Numbered from the stretch's first letter, positions 17,567-27,888 are shown. The stretch is DNA of 64,000 nucleotides from Kineococcus sp. NBC_00420 (GCF_036021035.1 NZ_CP107930.1:1426001-1490000), one strand, 5' to 3'. Program-made: numbers and translations. The notes: a model not told the origin generated them from the sequence alone.

Positions 17567-17601
17567 GGGTCCAGCTTCTCCCGTGTCCTGCCGGTATCCG
17601 G

Positions 17602-18936
<1,335 letters not shown>

Positions 18937-18976
18937 TCAGGGCTTTGCGGTCCGAGCCTAGTGGCTCGGACGGTGA

Positions 18977-19924
18977 TCACCGCGAGAGCGTCTGCCACCC
19001 CAGCCGACCCGCCCCGACGAGACCGGACATCCGGGGCAACGCGGACGCGCTGATCCGCACGTCGGCGAGGTGCGGGTAGACGGCGAGCTCGGCGTAGGCG
19101 CGGCGCAGCGGCTCCATCAGGACGTCACCGGCCGAGGCCACTCCCCCGCCGACGACGACGTCCTCGAGGTCGAAGAGCGCCGCGGTGGACAGGAACGCCG
19201 ACGCCAGGGCGCGGGTCCCGCGGGCGATGACGTCGACGGCGATCGGGTCGCCGGCCCGGGCGTCGGTGGTGAGGACCTTCGCGTCGACCTGCTCGCCCGC
19301 GCGCCAGCCCCGGGCCAGGGCGGCGCGGACCATCGCGGGTCCGCTGGCGTAGGACTCCACGACCCCGTGGGCGCCCGAGCCGGGCAGCAGTTCCCCGTCC
19401 AAGACGACCCCGACGTGGCTGATGAACCCGGCGTTGCCGGTCTTGCCGGACAGGATGCGGCCGTCCAGGACGATCCCGCCGCCGATGCCCGTGGACACGA
19501 CGACACCCATCATCGAGCGCGACCCCTCGGCGGCACCGATCCACTGCTCGGCCGCGGCGAAGCACTGCCCGTCCTGCGCCAGCGCGGCGGAGACGCTGCG
19601 GCCCAGCACGTCCGACGCGGTCCGGGCGACGTGCTCGACGAGCGGGAAACCCCGCAACGAGACGATGTTCACGGGGTGCACGGTGCCGCTCACGGTGTCG
19701 ACGGGACCGGCGGACCCGACGCCGACGACGTCGGCCACCTCGAGGCCCTGCTCCCGGGCCGAGCGCAGGACGTCGGTGACCAGGCCCTCCAGCGCCGACG
19801 CGACGGCGCTCGCGCTCGTCTGGTCGGTGGGCACCTCACGATCCAGCCGCACGGTCCCGTCGTCCCCGACGAGGCCTGCGGCGATCTTCGTCCCGCCGAT
19901 GTCGATGGCCAGCACGTTCGTCAC
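18977..19924 (-). CDS. ROK family sugar kinase (glucokinase-like)
   Basis: 315 residues. LAIDIGGTKIAAGLV is the ATP phosphate-binding loop of ROK proteins, GVGSAGPVDTVSG follows, and GVVVSTGIGGGIVLDG and GNAGFISHVGVV (sugar- and zinc-region) are typical. There is no N-terminal helix-turn-helix, so it is a kinase rather than a NagC-type repressor. LEDVVVGGGVASAGDVL is the second ATP motif. It probably phosphorylates glucose or an amino-sugar. It starts 11 bases after mazG. Confidence 0.85.
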   Translation of the reverse strand: MTNVLAIDIGGTKIAAGLVGDDGTVRLDREVPTDQTSASAVASALEGLVTDVLRSAREQGLEVADVVGVGSAGPVDTVSGTVHPVNIVSLRGFPLVEHVARTASDVLGRSVSAALAQDGQCFAAAEQWIGAAEGSRSMMGVVVSTGIGGGIVLDGRILSGKTGNAGFISHVGVVLDGELLPGSGAHGVVESYASGPAMVRAALARGWRAGEQVDAKVLTTDARAGDPIAVDVIARGTRALASAFLSTAALFDLEDVVVGGGVASAGDVLMEPLRRAYAELAVYPHLADVRISASALPRMSGLVGAGRLGWQTLSR

Positions 19925-19934
19925 GTCGGGGACC

Positions 19935-20585
19935 CTACCGAGAGGCCGGCGCGCGCTCGGCCGCCCGTGCGGCCGTCTCCAGCCGCCGGGTGGCCGTGCG
20001 CAGCGCCGCCTCCGGGTCCACCCCGGACGCGTGGGCGCGGCGGACCAGGTCCAGCAGTTCCCGGCCGAACGACTCCTCGTCCCCACCCTCGTCGGGGACC
20101 GTCTCGTCCAGCCCGTTGCGCTGGAGCCGCCCCAGGACCTTGTCGGCGCGGGCCAGCGCCGGCAGCGACGACGGGATGCCGTCCAGCACGCTCTCGCGCG
20201 CCTTCTCGGTCGCCTTGATCGCGTCCCACCCCGCCTGCAGGTCCTCGGCGACGGCCTCGCCGGCGAAGACGTGCGGGTGGCGGCGTTCGAGCTTGCTGAC
20301 GATGGCCGCCGCGACGTCGTCGATGTCGAACGGCTCGTCGGTGGACTCCTGCGCGACGCGGGCGTGGAAGACGACCTGCAGCAGCAGGTCCCCCAGTTCG
20401 TCCCGCAGTTCCTCCCGCGTCCCGTTCTCGACGGCGTCGACGACCTCGTAGCTCTCCTCGACGAGGTACTTCAGCAGGCTCACGTGGGTCTGCTGCGCGT
20501 CCCACGGGCAGCCGCCGGGCGAGCGGAGGCGGTCCATGACGGCGACGAGGTCGAGGAGTCGGGATCCGGCCGGGGTCTCGCTCAT
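19935..20585 (-). CDS. mazG: MazG family nucleoside triphosphate pyrophosphohydrolase
   Basis: 216 residues from ATG 20585 (an in-frame GTG lies three codons upstream). LRSPGGCPWDAQQTHVSLL and LVEESYEVVDAV carry the EExxE-type acidic motif; RDELGDLLLQVVFHARVA supplies the second ExxD motif. These bind magnesium and hydrolyse (d)NTPs to NMP and pyrophosphate, removing aberrant nucleotides. A second, weaker MazG-like half follows, as in the longer bacterial forms. It is divergent from the Uma2 gene. Confidence 0.88.
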   Translation of the reverse strand: MSETPAGSRLLDLVAVMDRLRSPGGCPWDAQQTHVSLLKYLVEESYEVVDAVENGTREELRDELGDLLLQVVFHARVAQESTDEPFDIDDVAAAIVSKLERRHPHVFAGEAVAEDLQAGWDAIKATEKARESVLDGIPSSLPALARADKVLGRLQRNGLDETVPDEGGDEESFGRELLDLVRRAHASGVDPEAALRTATRRLETAARAAERAPASR

Positions 20586-20597
20586 GGGCTGCACGAT

Positions 20598-20634
20598 ACG
20601 AGTGCACCGAGGTAGGTGGCCGACCTACACTCGT
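20598..20634. promoter_or_regulatory. Nested inverted repeats between divergent mazG and Uma2 genes
   Basis: ACGAGTG at 20598-20604 pairs with CACTCGT at 20628-20634, and inside it GTAGGT (20612-20617) pairs perfectly with ACCTAC (20623-20628) across 5 bases. TACACT at 20626-20631 could be a plus-strand -10 element. A regulator site or a leader hairpin are both possible. Confidence 0.4.
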
Positions 20635-20660
20635 GTCGACGGCCTGAGGAGGCGAGCGTG

Positions 20661-21209
20661 ATGACCGTGGCCACACCACTCCCTGCTGGCGAGCCCATGT
20701 CGTGGGAGCAGTTCGACGCCCTGCCGGAAGATCCCTGCCGTGAGTACATCGACGGAGTCGCCATCGTGACGCCCAGCCCTGACCTGGACCACCAGGACAT
20801 CTCCCTCGCCTTGGTGGTGATGCTGCGAGCGGTGCTGCCGCCAACCCACCGCGCCATCTTCGCCTGGGCATGGAAGCCGGCGAGGGATGAATTCATCCCC
20901 GACGTCATGGTCTGGGCTCGTGAGGACGAGACGGGCACGAAGCGCTTCACCAATATTCCGGCACTCGTCGTCGAGGTGCTCTCGACCAACCGCAGCGACG
21001 ACCTGCTGCTGAAGATGGCCAAGTACGCCGCGGCCGGGCTGCCGAACTACTGGATCGTCGACCCGCGGGAGCGCACGCTCAGCGTCCACGTCCTCGACGA
21101 CAGCGGGGTCTTCCGGGCCGATCGCGTCCTGCGGGACGGCGATGCCGCCGTCCCGCTGTCCTTCGGACCCGCCTCGTTGACGATCGACGTGACCGCCCTC
21201 CTGCCCTAG
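20661..21209 (+). CDS. Uma2 family endonuclease-fold protein
   Basis: 182 residues from ATG 20661 (GTG 20658 is adjacent); GAGGAGG lies 8 bases upstream. SWEQFDALPEDPCREYIDG opens the domain. EFIPDVMVWARED and PALVVEVLSTN hold the acidic D...E-V residues of the PD-(D/E)XK core, and KMAKYAAAGLPNYWIVDPRE is the family signature (PF05685). The family is common as scattered single genes, and cellular roles are poorly known. Its 5' codons are less G/C-rich at third positions than the neighbours, which is compatible with later acquisition. Confidence 0.85.
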   Translation: MTVATPLPAGEPMSWEQFDALPEDPCREYIDGVAIVTPSPDLDHQDISLALVVMLRAVLPPTHRAIFAWAWKPARDEFIPDVMVWAREDETGTKRFTNIPALVVEVLSTNRSDDLLLKMAKYAAAGLPNYWIVDPRERTLSVHVLDDSGVFRADRVLRDGDAAVPLSFGPASLTIDVTALLP

Positions 21210-21214
21210 ACCGG

Positions 21215-24200
21215 TCAGCGCGCGTTGGCCGCCGCCACCGCCGCCGGCTGGTCCAGCAGCACGGAGTTCACGAACTCCGTCGCCCAGGTCAGCATCTCCG
21301 CGTCGCGCAACGGCTTGCCCCCGATCCGCGCGGTCATCGGCGCCGGCACCAGCGCCACCGACAACGCGGGCTTGAGCAGCGTCCCCGGGTAGAGCCGCTT
21401 CAGGCGCAGTTCGCGCGACTCCGGCAGGTCGATCGGCGCGAACCGGACCTGCTTGCCCTGCAGGGACACCTCGCGCAGCCCGGCCTTGCGGGCGGCGATG
21501 CGGAACTTCGCCACCTCGAACAGGTTGAGGACCGGCTGCGGCGGGTTGCCGTAGCGGTCGACGAGTTCCGCGTGCAGTTCGACGAGGTCGGTGTCGGAGT
21601 TCGCCGCGGCCATCCGCCGGTAGGCGTCGAGACGCAGCCGCTCCGAGGGCACGTAGTCGTGCGGCACGTGTGCGTCCACGGGCAGCTCGATCTTGACCTC
21701 GGTGGGTTCCGGTTCCTCGTCGCTCCCGGCCCCCGACACCTGGTTGCGCGCGTCGGCGACGGCGTCGGCCACCATCCGCATGTAGAGGTCGAAACCGACC
21801 CCCGCGATGTGCCCGGACTGCTCACCGCCGAGCATGTTCCCGGCCCCGCGGATCTCGAGGTCCTTCATCGCCACCGCCATCCCCGACCCGAGGTCGGTGT
21901 GCTGGGCGATCGTCGCGAGCCGGTCGTGCGCGGTCTCGGTGAGGGGCTTCTCCGGCGGGAACAGGAAGTAGGCGTAGGCCCGTTCCCGGCCGCGCCCGAC
22001 CCGGCCGCGCAGCTGGTGCAGCTGGGAGAGACCCATGGCGTCCGCGCGTTCCACGATGAGCGTGTTCGCGTTGGAGATGTCGAGACCGGTCTCGACGATC
22101 GTCGTGCAGACCAGGACGTCGAAGCGCTTCTCCCAGAAGTCGACGACGACCTGTTCGAGGCGGTGCTCGCCCATCTGCCCGTGCGCGGTCGCGATCCGCG
22201 CCTCGGGGACGAGCTCCTTCAGCCGGGCCGCGGTGCGCTCGATGGACTGCACCCGGTTGTGGACGTAGAACACCTGGCCCTCGCGCAGGAGTTCCCGCTT
22301 GATGGCCGCGGTGATCTGCTTCTCCTCCTGGCCCCCGACGTAGGTCAGGACCGGGTGGCGTTCCTCCGGCGGGGTCGCCAGCGTCGACATCTCGCGGATG
22401 CCCGTCACGGCCATCTCGAGCGTGCGCGGGATCGGCGTCGCGCTCATCGCCAGCACGTCGACGTTGGTGCGCAACGTCTTCAACGCCTCCTTGTGCTCGA
22501 CGCCGAAGCGCTGTTCCTCGTCGACCACCACGAGGCCGAGGTCCTTGAACTGGATCTCGCCGCTGAGCAGGCGGTGGGTACCGATGACGATGTCGACGGA
22601 ACCGTCGGCCAGGCCGGCGATCGTCTCCTTCGCCTCCTTGCCCGGGGTGAAGCGCGACAACGGCTTCGCAACGACGGGGAACTGGGCGAAGCGCTCGGCG
22701 AAGGTCTTGAAGTGCTGCTGCACCAGCAGCGTCGTCGGCACCAGGACGGCGACCTGCTTGCCGTCCTGCACGGCCTTGAACGCGGCGCGCAGCGCGATCT
22801 CCGTCTTGCCGTACCCGACGTCACCGCAGATGAGGCGGTCCATCGGCACCGGTTTCATCATGTCGGCCTTGACCTCGTCGATGCTGGCCAGCTGGTCCGG
22901 CGTCTCGACGTAGGGGAAGGCGTCCTCGAGCTCGCGCTGCCACGGGGTGTCGGGGCCGAACTGGTAGCCCTTGGTCGCCATCCGGGCCGAGTACAGCTTG
23001 ATGAGGTCGCCGGCGATCTGCTTGACCGCCCGGCGGGCGTTGTTCTTCGTCTTCGACCAGTCCGAACCGCCCATCTTGGACAGCGTCGGCGCCTCACCAC
23101 CGGTGTACTTGGTGACCTGGTCGAGGGTGTCGGAGGGGACGAACAGGCGGTCCCCGGGCTGGCCGCGCTTGCTCGGCGCGTACTCGAGGACGAGGTACTC
23201 CCGCGTCGCGCCCTGGATCGTCCGCTGCACCATCTCGATGAACCGGCCGACGCCGTGCTGTTCGTGCACGACGAAGTCGCCGGGACGCAGGGCGAGCGGG
23301 TCGACGGCGTTGCGGCGACGACGCGGGGCCATCCGCCGCATGTCCTTGGTGGACTGCCCGCCCACGCCGGTGATGTCGGCTTCGGTGACCAGTGCGGTCT
23401 TCAACGTCTCCGCGACGAACCCGTGCTCGACGGTGGCGGTCGTGACCGTCACGATCGACGGCGCGGGTTCCTCGAGGAGGTCGTCGACGAGGCGGGCCGG
23501 GACGTCCTCGCCGGAGAGCATCTCGACGAGACGCTTCGCGGGGCCGTGTCCCTCCGTCGTCACGACGATGCGCCAGCCCGCGGAGGCGAGGTCACGCAGT
23601 TCCCCGAGCGCCTTCTCCGTCTCGCCGCGGTAGCCGGTGACGTCGCGGGCGGCGACGCGCAGGATCCGGACGTCCTCGAGGTCGCGCAGGTCCCCGTCGG
23701 AGTCCAGCGAGGTGATCGACCACCAGGGACGGCCGGTGAGCTCGGCGTGGCCGCGGACCTCGGCCAGCGTCGCGAAGGAAGAGGAGCCCAGGTCGACCGG
23801 GGTCGCCCCACCGGCGGCGGCGTTCATCCAGGCGGCGTCGAGGAACTCCGCCCCGGTCGCCACGAGGTCGTGGGCGCGGGAGCGGACCTTCTCGGGGTCG
23901 GCCAGCACGACGTGGGTGCCCGCGGGCAGCACGTCGAGCAGCGGTTCCATCCCGTCGACCAGGGCCGGGGCCAGCGACTCCATGCCCTCGACCGCGATCC
24001 CCTCGGCGATCTTGGCCAGGACGTCAGCCGCGCCGGGCAGGGTCTCCATCAGGGCCCGGGCGCGTTCGCGGACCAGGGGCGTCAGGAGGAGCTCCCGGCA
24101 CGGCGGGGCCCACACCCCGTCGGGTTCGACCTCGAGGGTTCGCTGGTCGGCCACGGAGAAGGAGCGGACCTCCTCGACCTCGTCGCCGAAGAACTCCACG

Positions 24201-24799
24201 CGCAGCGGGTGCGGCCGCGTGGGGGGGAAGACGTCGAGGATGCCACCGCGCACGGCGAACTCGCCGCGCCGCTCCACCATGTCCACGCGCGCGTAGGCGG
24301 CGGCCGCGAGCGCCGCGACGGAGGCGTCCAGGCCGGCGTCGTCACCGGCCCGCAGCCGGACGGGTTCGAGGTCGGCGAGGCCCTTGACCAGCGGCTGCAG
24401 CACGGCGCGCACGGGGGCGACGACGACACGGACCTCCCCCGTCGTCGGGTCGTCCGGGGAGGGGTGGGCGAGGCGGCGGAGCACGGCGAGGCGCTGGGCG
24501 ACCGTGTCGCTGCGCGGGGAGAGCCGTTCGTGCGGCAGCGTCTCCCAGGCCGGGAACTCCGCGACCTGGTCGGCCGGCAGGTAGCACCGCAGCCAGGTGA
24601 CCATGTCCTCGCACTCGCGGCCCGTCGCGGTGACGACGAGGAGCGGGCGTTCGGCGGCGAAGGCCGCGATCAGCGCGGGGCGGACCCCGAGGGGGGCGAC
24701 GACGTCGAGCGCGGAACTCCCGCCCTCGTGCGCGGTCTCGACGGCGGCGCGGACAGCGGATTCGGTGCGCAGGACGTCGAGCAGGCCGTTGAGGCTCAC
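21215..24799 (-). CDS. mfd: Transcription-repair coupling factor Mfd
   Basis: 1194 residues, full length. The order is: a UvrB-like N-terminal region, the RNA polymerase interaction domain around FVVHEQHGVGRF, a superfamily 2 translocase with Walker A GDVGYGKTEIALRAA, VVVDEEQRFGVEHKE (motif II), SATPIPRTLEM (motif III) and QLRGRVGRGRERAY (motif VI), and a C-terminal TRCF domain. It removes stalled RNA polymerase and recruits UvrA. I prefer GTG 24799, which has GGAG 5 bases upstream, over GTG 24805. Confidence 0.96.
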   Translation of the reverse strand: MSLNGLLDVLRTESAVRAAVETAHEGGSSALDVVAPLGVRPALIAAFAAERPLLVVTATGRECEDMVTWLRCYLPADQVAEFPAWETLPHERLSPRSDTVAQRLAVLRRLAHPSPDDPTTGEVRVVVAPVRAVLQPLVKGLADLEPVRLRAGDDAGLDASVAALAAAAYARVDMVERRGEFAVRGGILDVFPPTRPHPLRVEFFGDEVEEVRSFSVADQRTLEVEPDGVWAPPCRELLLTPLVRERARALMETLPGAADVLAKIAEGIAVEGMESLAPALVDGMEPLLDVLPAGTHVVLADPEKVRSRAHDLVATGAEFLDAAWMNAAAGGATPVDLGSSSFATLAEVRGHAELTGRPWWSITSLDSDGDLRDLEDVRILRVAARDVTGYRGETEKALGELRDLASAGWRIVVTTEGHGPAKRLVEMLSGEDVPARLVDDLLEEPAPSIVTVTTATVEHGFVAETLKTALVTEADITGVGGQSTKDMRRMAPRRRRNAVDPLALRPGDFVVHEQHGVGRFIEMVQRTIQGATREYLVLEYAPSKRGQPGDRLFVPSDTLDQVTKYTGGEAPTLSKMGGSDWSKTKNNARRAVKQIAGDLIKLYSARMATKGYQFGPDTPWQRELEDAFPYVETPDQLASIDEVKADMMKPVPMDRLICGDVGYGKTEIALRAAFKAVQDGKQVAVLVPTTLLVQQHFKTFAERFAQFPVVAKPLSRFTPGKEAKETIAGLADGSVDIVIGTHRLLSGEIQFKDLGLVVVDEEQRFGVEHKEALKTLRTNVDVLAMSATPIPRTLEMAVTGIREMSTLATPPEERHPVLTYVGGQEEKQITAAIKRELLREGQVFYVHNRVQSIERTAARLKELVPEARIATAHGQMGEHRLEQVVVDFWEKRFDVLVCTTIVETGLDISNANTLIVERADAMGLSQLHQLRGRVGRGRERAYAYFLFPPEKPLTETAHDRLATIAQHTDLGSGMAVAMKDLEIRGAGNMLGGEQSGHIAGVGFDLYMRMVADAVADARNQVSGAGSDEEPEPTEVKIELPVDAHVPHDYVPSERLRLDAYRRMAAANSDTDLVELHAELVDRYGNPPQPVLNLFEVAKFRIAARKAGLREVSLQGKQVRFAPIDLPESRELRLKRLYPGTLLKPALSVALVPAPMTARIGGKPLRDAEMLTWATEFVNSVLLDQPAAVAAANAR

Positions 24800-24961
24800 G
24801 AACACTCCGTGTCTTCAGGTGCGGGGGGGGTTGTGCGGGGAGGTCTTCGCGGGGAAGTTCGGGGTGGGAGGGGTGCGGCCAGCCTACGTCCGCCCTCCGA
24901 CACGAGCCCTCCGTGAGCGTCGCCGGACCGGCCGCGCAGCCGCACTCGCTACTGTCGCGGC

Positions 24962-26770
24962 GTGTCCGGCTACTCCGAGCAGTCCCCCGACGAGCCGTCG
25001 CCGACCCGCCGCGCACTGCCCCGGGAGGGCCGCGGCCGGCGGCGGCGCCCGCTGCGGATCGTGCTCGGCGTCCTGGTCCTGCTCCTCCTGGCCTGGGCCG
25101 TCGCGGTCGCCGTCGCCGGTGTGCAGGCCGGCCGGTCCCTGCAGAAGGTCGCCGACGCCGCCCCCGCCCTGGAGCGGCAGGTGCGCGACAAGGACTTCGC
25201 CGGCGCGCAGGAGCGCGCGGAGGGGGTCAAGGACGACGCGGCCGCCGCGGACCGGGCCACCGGTCAGCTCCCCTACCGCCTCGCCGAGCACCTCCCCTGG
25301 CTCGGAGCCCAGCTGGCGGCCGTCCGCGGCGGCGCGCACGCCGCGGCCCTGCTCACCGAGCCGCTGCCGGACGCCCTCGGGAGCGCCGAGGCGGTCGTCG
25401 GCGACGGTCTCGTCTCGGCGGACCAGACGGTGAACGTCGCCGCGATCGCGGAGCTGACGCCGATCGTCACCGACTACCAGGCTCGGGTCGCCGCCGCGCG
25501 GACGGCGCTGGCCGAAGGCGACAGCGCCGCGGTGCTGGGCGTCATCGCGGACCGCCTCGAACCGGTCTCCCGGCAGCTCGACGACGTCGCCGGCCCCTTG
25601 GACACCGCGGCGGAGGTGCTGCCGCAGCTGCCCTCCCTGCTGGGGGCGGACGGCGCGCGGACCTTCCTCGTGGCCTTCACCAACCCCGCGGAGATCCGGC
25701 CGGTGCAGGGCATCGTGGGCGCCTACGCCTACCTCACCGTGGACCACGGCAAGATCTCGCTCACCCGGACCGGTACCGACGCCGAGCTCTACGACGCCCG
25801 CGCGGACGTCTCCGCGGTCGGTACGGAGTTCGCGGCCCTCTACGGGCAGGACGCGGCGATCATCCAGAACGTCACCGCGGGGGGCAGCGCCGACGAGGCG
25901 GGTGTCCTCACCTCGTCGCTCTTCACCGACGGCGGGCTCCCCACCCCCGACGTCGTCGTCTTCGTGGACCCGGTCGGGCTCGGCCAGCTGCTGGGCCCCG
26001 ACCACGCCGCGCTGGGGCTCGGCCCGTTCGGGGACGTCGCCACCGCGGACATCTCCAAGACCCTGATGTACGACGCCTACGTCACGTACGGCGCCGACAA
26101 CGACGCCCGCAAGGCGTTCCTGGCGGCGACCTCGGCCGCCGCGTTCGAGGCCGTGCTCTCCGACGGACTGTCGACGACGGCCCTGGACGGGGCCCGCACC
26201 GCGATCGACTCCGGACACCTCGCGGTGTGGTCCTCCCGGGCGCAGGAACAGGACGCGCTCGTCGCGGCGGGGGTCGCCGGGGTGCTGGGCGACCCGGCGA
26301 GCGCCGGACCGGTGGCCCGGATCGGGCTGACGAACACCGAACCGTCCAAGCTGGACTTCTGGTTGCAGCCGGCGGTCGAGGTCTCCGCGCCGTGCGCGAA
26401 GGTCGGCTCGGCGACCTCCTCGGTGCAGCTGACCCTGACGAACACGGTGCCCGAGACGATCCCGGCCTACGTCGCCAACGCGACGGCCCGCTCGGCGATC
26501 GGCAAGCGCACCGCGCAGGACACGGTGTCGTTCTGGGTCGCGCCGTGGGTCGGTCTGGACCGGGTGACGGTGGACGGCCAGGTGGTCGGGACCGCGGTGG
26601 ACGGCGAGGAGGGCTGGCGGCTGGTGCGCCTGACCGTCGACGTCCCCCCGGGTGCGCCGGTGGTCGTGAGGTGGGAGCTGAGCGGTGCGGCCGACGCCCT
26701 CCCGCGGACGGTCACGGGACCCAGCACCGCAACCGCGCCGACCCTCACTACCGGTAGCTGTACTCCGTGA
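24962..26770 (+). CDS. DUF4012 domain-containing membrane protein
   Basis: 602 residues. A short basic cytoplasmic N-terminus is followed by one membrane helix (LRIVLGVLVLLLLAWAVAVA) and a large extracellular part. That part contains the DUF4012 segment TFLVAFTNPAEIRPVQGIVG and LGQLLGPDHAAL. DUF4012 proteins often occur near surface polysaccharide genes in actinobacteria; their activity is unknown. It is monocistronic here, followed about 150 bases later by a sortase substrate gene. Confidence 0.8.
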   Translation: MSGYSEQSPDEPSPTRRALPREGRGRRRRPLRIVLGVLVLLLLAWAVAVAVAGVQAGRSLQKVADAAPALERQVRDKDFAGAQERAEGVKDDAAAADRATGQLPYRLAEHLPWLGAQLAAVRGGAHAAALLTEPLPDALGSAEAVVGDGLVSADQTVNVAAIAELTPIVTDYQARVAAARTALAEGDSAAVLGVIADRLEPVSRQLDDVAGPLDTAAEVLPQLPSLLGADGARTFLVAFTNPAEIRPVQGIVGAYAYLTVDHGKISLTRTGTDAELYDARADVSAVGTEFAALYGQDAAIIQNVTAGGSADEAGVLTSSLFTDGGLPTPDVVVFVDPVGLGQLLGPDHAALGLGPFGDVATADISKTLMYDAYVTYGADNDARKAFLAATSAAAFEAVLSDGLSTTALDGARTAIDSGHLAVWSSRAQEQDALVAAGVAGVLGDPASAGPVARIGLTNTEPSKLDFWLQPAVEVSAPCAKVGSATSSVQLTLTNTVPETIPAYVANATARSAIGKRTAQDTVSFWVAPWVGLDRVTVDGQVVGTAVDGEEGWRLVRLTVDVPPGAPVVVRWELSGAADALPRTVTGPSTATAPTLTTGSCTP

Positions 26771-26923
26771 GGGTTCACCCGAACGTGTAGAAGTGGTCAC
26801 TCTCGTCGCAACACGGACCGAGAATGGACCGATTGACTGGACTACAGGGGTGACGTTCCGTCATCCTGGAGTCTGCTCCGCGATCACTGGGTTCTGCGGG
26901 GCATTCGAAAGTGGGGGGACCAC

Positions 26924-27274
26924 GTGCGCAAGACCACCGCCCGGCTGGCTGCTGCCGGCGTTCTGACCGTCGCCGCTCTCGGCGCCACCTCCGGGGCGGC
27001 CTTCGCCGACAACTACGCCCCGGCGACCCCGACGCCGACCGTGTCGGACGTCGTGACGCCTTCGGCGAGCCCGACCACCGGGGGTTCCACGACCCCGTCG
27101 CGCTCCACCACCCCGTCGCGTTCCACCACCCCGGCCGCCGTGGGCAACTCCAACGACGAGCTGGCCTACACCGGCGCCGACGTCCTGCCCTGGGCCGCCG
27201 CCGGCACCGTCCTGGTGCTGGGGGGCGCCGCGATGGTCGTCGCGAGCCGTCGCAAGCCGGGTCGCTCGCACTGA
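26924..27274 (+). CDS. Small LAXTG-type sortase-anchored surface protein
   Basis: 116 residues. A signal peptide (residues 1-28, ending SGAAFA) is followed by a Pro/Thr/Ser-rich spacer with repeated PSRSTT units. The sorting signal is LAYTG (80-84), then a hydrophobic helix (about 88-107) and RRK at the end. LAXTG is the motif used by class E sortases of high-GC actinobacteria. The mature chain is only about 55 residues, so it is a minimal wall-anchored peptide. GTG 26924 follows a G-rich ribosome site. No sortase gene is in the window. Confidence 0.8.
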   Translation: MRKTTARLAAAGVLTVAALGATSGAAFADNYAPATPTPTVSDVVTPSASPTTGGSTTPSRSTTPSRSTTPAAVGNSNDELAYTGADVLPWAAAGTVLVLGGAAMVVASRRKPGRSH

Positions 27275-27290
27275 GCTGACCCGCAGCAAC

Positions 27291-27330
27291 GCCGAAGGGG
27301 CCGCCAGGAGATCCTGGCGGCCCCTTCGGC
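27291..27330. terminator. Perfect 19-bp stem-loop
   Basis: Arms 27291-27309 and 27312-27330 are perfectly complementary with a 2-base formal loop (really about 4 nt). It lies 16 bases after the LAXTG gene stop on plus and 12 bases after the stop of a small minus-strand reading frame at 27343. Confidence 0.85.
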
Positions 27331-27342
27331 GTTCTCGGGCGC

Positions 27343-27504
27343 TCAACCGACCGGCAGGGCGGCCACACCCTGCGGGAACAGCCAGTCGACCTGGTTGCGG
27401 TCGCGGGCGATGCCTCCCAGGCAGGCGACGACGAGGATCCACCCGACAGGGTCCGGACCGCTGACCGGCGGGCGCCGCGGGCGCGGCGCTGTCCTGCCAC
27501 TCAA
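27343..27504 (-). CDS. Possible 53-residue membrane-associated microprotein
   Basis: A TTG-initiated frame of 53 codons with GAGG 7 bases upstream. An Arg/Pro-rich N-terminus is followed by a short hydrophobic run (GWILVVACLGGIA) and an amphipathic tail ending FPQGVAALPVG. From the middle onward almost every third codon position is G or C, as in true genes here. The perfect stem-loop just past its stop is where a minus-strand terminator would sit. No family is recognised, and it may be a gene remnant. Confidence 0.3.
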   Translation of the reverse strand: MSGRTAPRPRRPPVSGPDPVGWILVVACLGGIARDRNQVDWLFPQGVAALPVG

Positions 27505-27541
27505 CCCGCTACCTCTAGCCAGAGAAGAGTCTGGACTTCCA

Positions 27542-27814
27542 ATGCCTCGTGACCTGCCGCGTGACCTGCCGCGCGGGGACCGTCGCGTACTCGACGGGGC
27601 TGGACGGCACGGAGCTCAGCACCGCCGACGGGACCCGGTTCCCCTCGCCCAGCTCACCACCACCTCCGGGGTGGCCGCCGGCGAGGGGAACACCACCGAC
27701 GTCACCGACGTCACCGACGTCGCCGGCGCTCTGCGACTCTGCCAGCAGCGCGGTTCCCTGCCGGCCCGCACGTTCTCCTGGGCCGCCACCCCGCTGCGGG
27801 AGGATTCTTGCTGA
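27542..27814 (+). CDS. Doubtful 90-codon reading frame
   Basis: It runs from ATG 27542 to TGA 27814. The first third is Arg-rich and looks non-coding. The rest (VPLAQLTTTSGVAAGEGNTT onward) has the G/C third-position bias of a gene and three TDV repeats. There is no clear ribosome site and no recognised family. A degraded gene end or chance are both possible. Confidence 0.2.
   Translation: MPRDLPRDLPRGDRRVLDGAGRHGAQHRRRDPVPLAQLTTTSGVAAGEGNTTDVTDVTDVAGALRLCQQRGSLPARTFSWAATPLREDSC
27548..27571. repeat. 12-bp tandem repeat, two copies
   Basis: CGTGACCTGCCG occurs at 27548-27559 and 27560-27571 with no spacer. Confidence 0.8.
27695..27721. repeat. 9-bp tandem repeat, three copies
   Basis: ACCGACGTC is repeated three times without a gap at 27695, 27704 and 27713. 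It is a likely slippage site. Confidence 0.8.
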
Positions 27815-27888
27815 TCTTGAGGGCCGCCACCTAGCATGACCACGTTGGGTCATCAGATCTTGCCTCAAGTGACTTGAAGGACTCGAAC

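Larger units (their letters stand above)
27505..27888. other. 384-bp stretch without an established gene
   Basis: This is the longest weakly coding stretch in the window. It holds two short tandem repeats (27548-27571 and 27695-27721), one doubtful plus-strand frame, and before 27889 a less GC-rich leader with GAAGG as ribosome site for the glycosyltransferase. It may be the scar of a lost gene. Confidence 0.5.

Noticed and set aside
21572-24916. A 1,114-codon open frame on the plus strand opposite mfd
   Set aside because: Mfd is unmistakable on the other strand; in very GC-rich DNA stop codons are rare on antisense frames. The antisense protein shows no domain and has the wrong third-position bias.
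27515-27868. Minus-strand 117-codon frame with GDVGDVGDVGG repeats
   Set aside because: The repeat is the reverse reading of the ACCGACGTC tandem repeat. There is no ribosome site or family, and the codon bias is poor.
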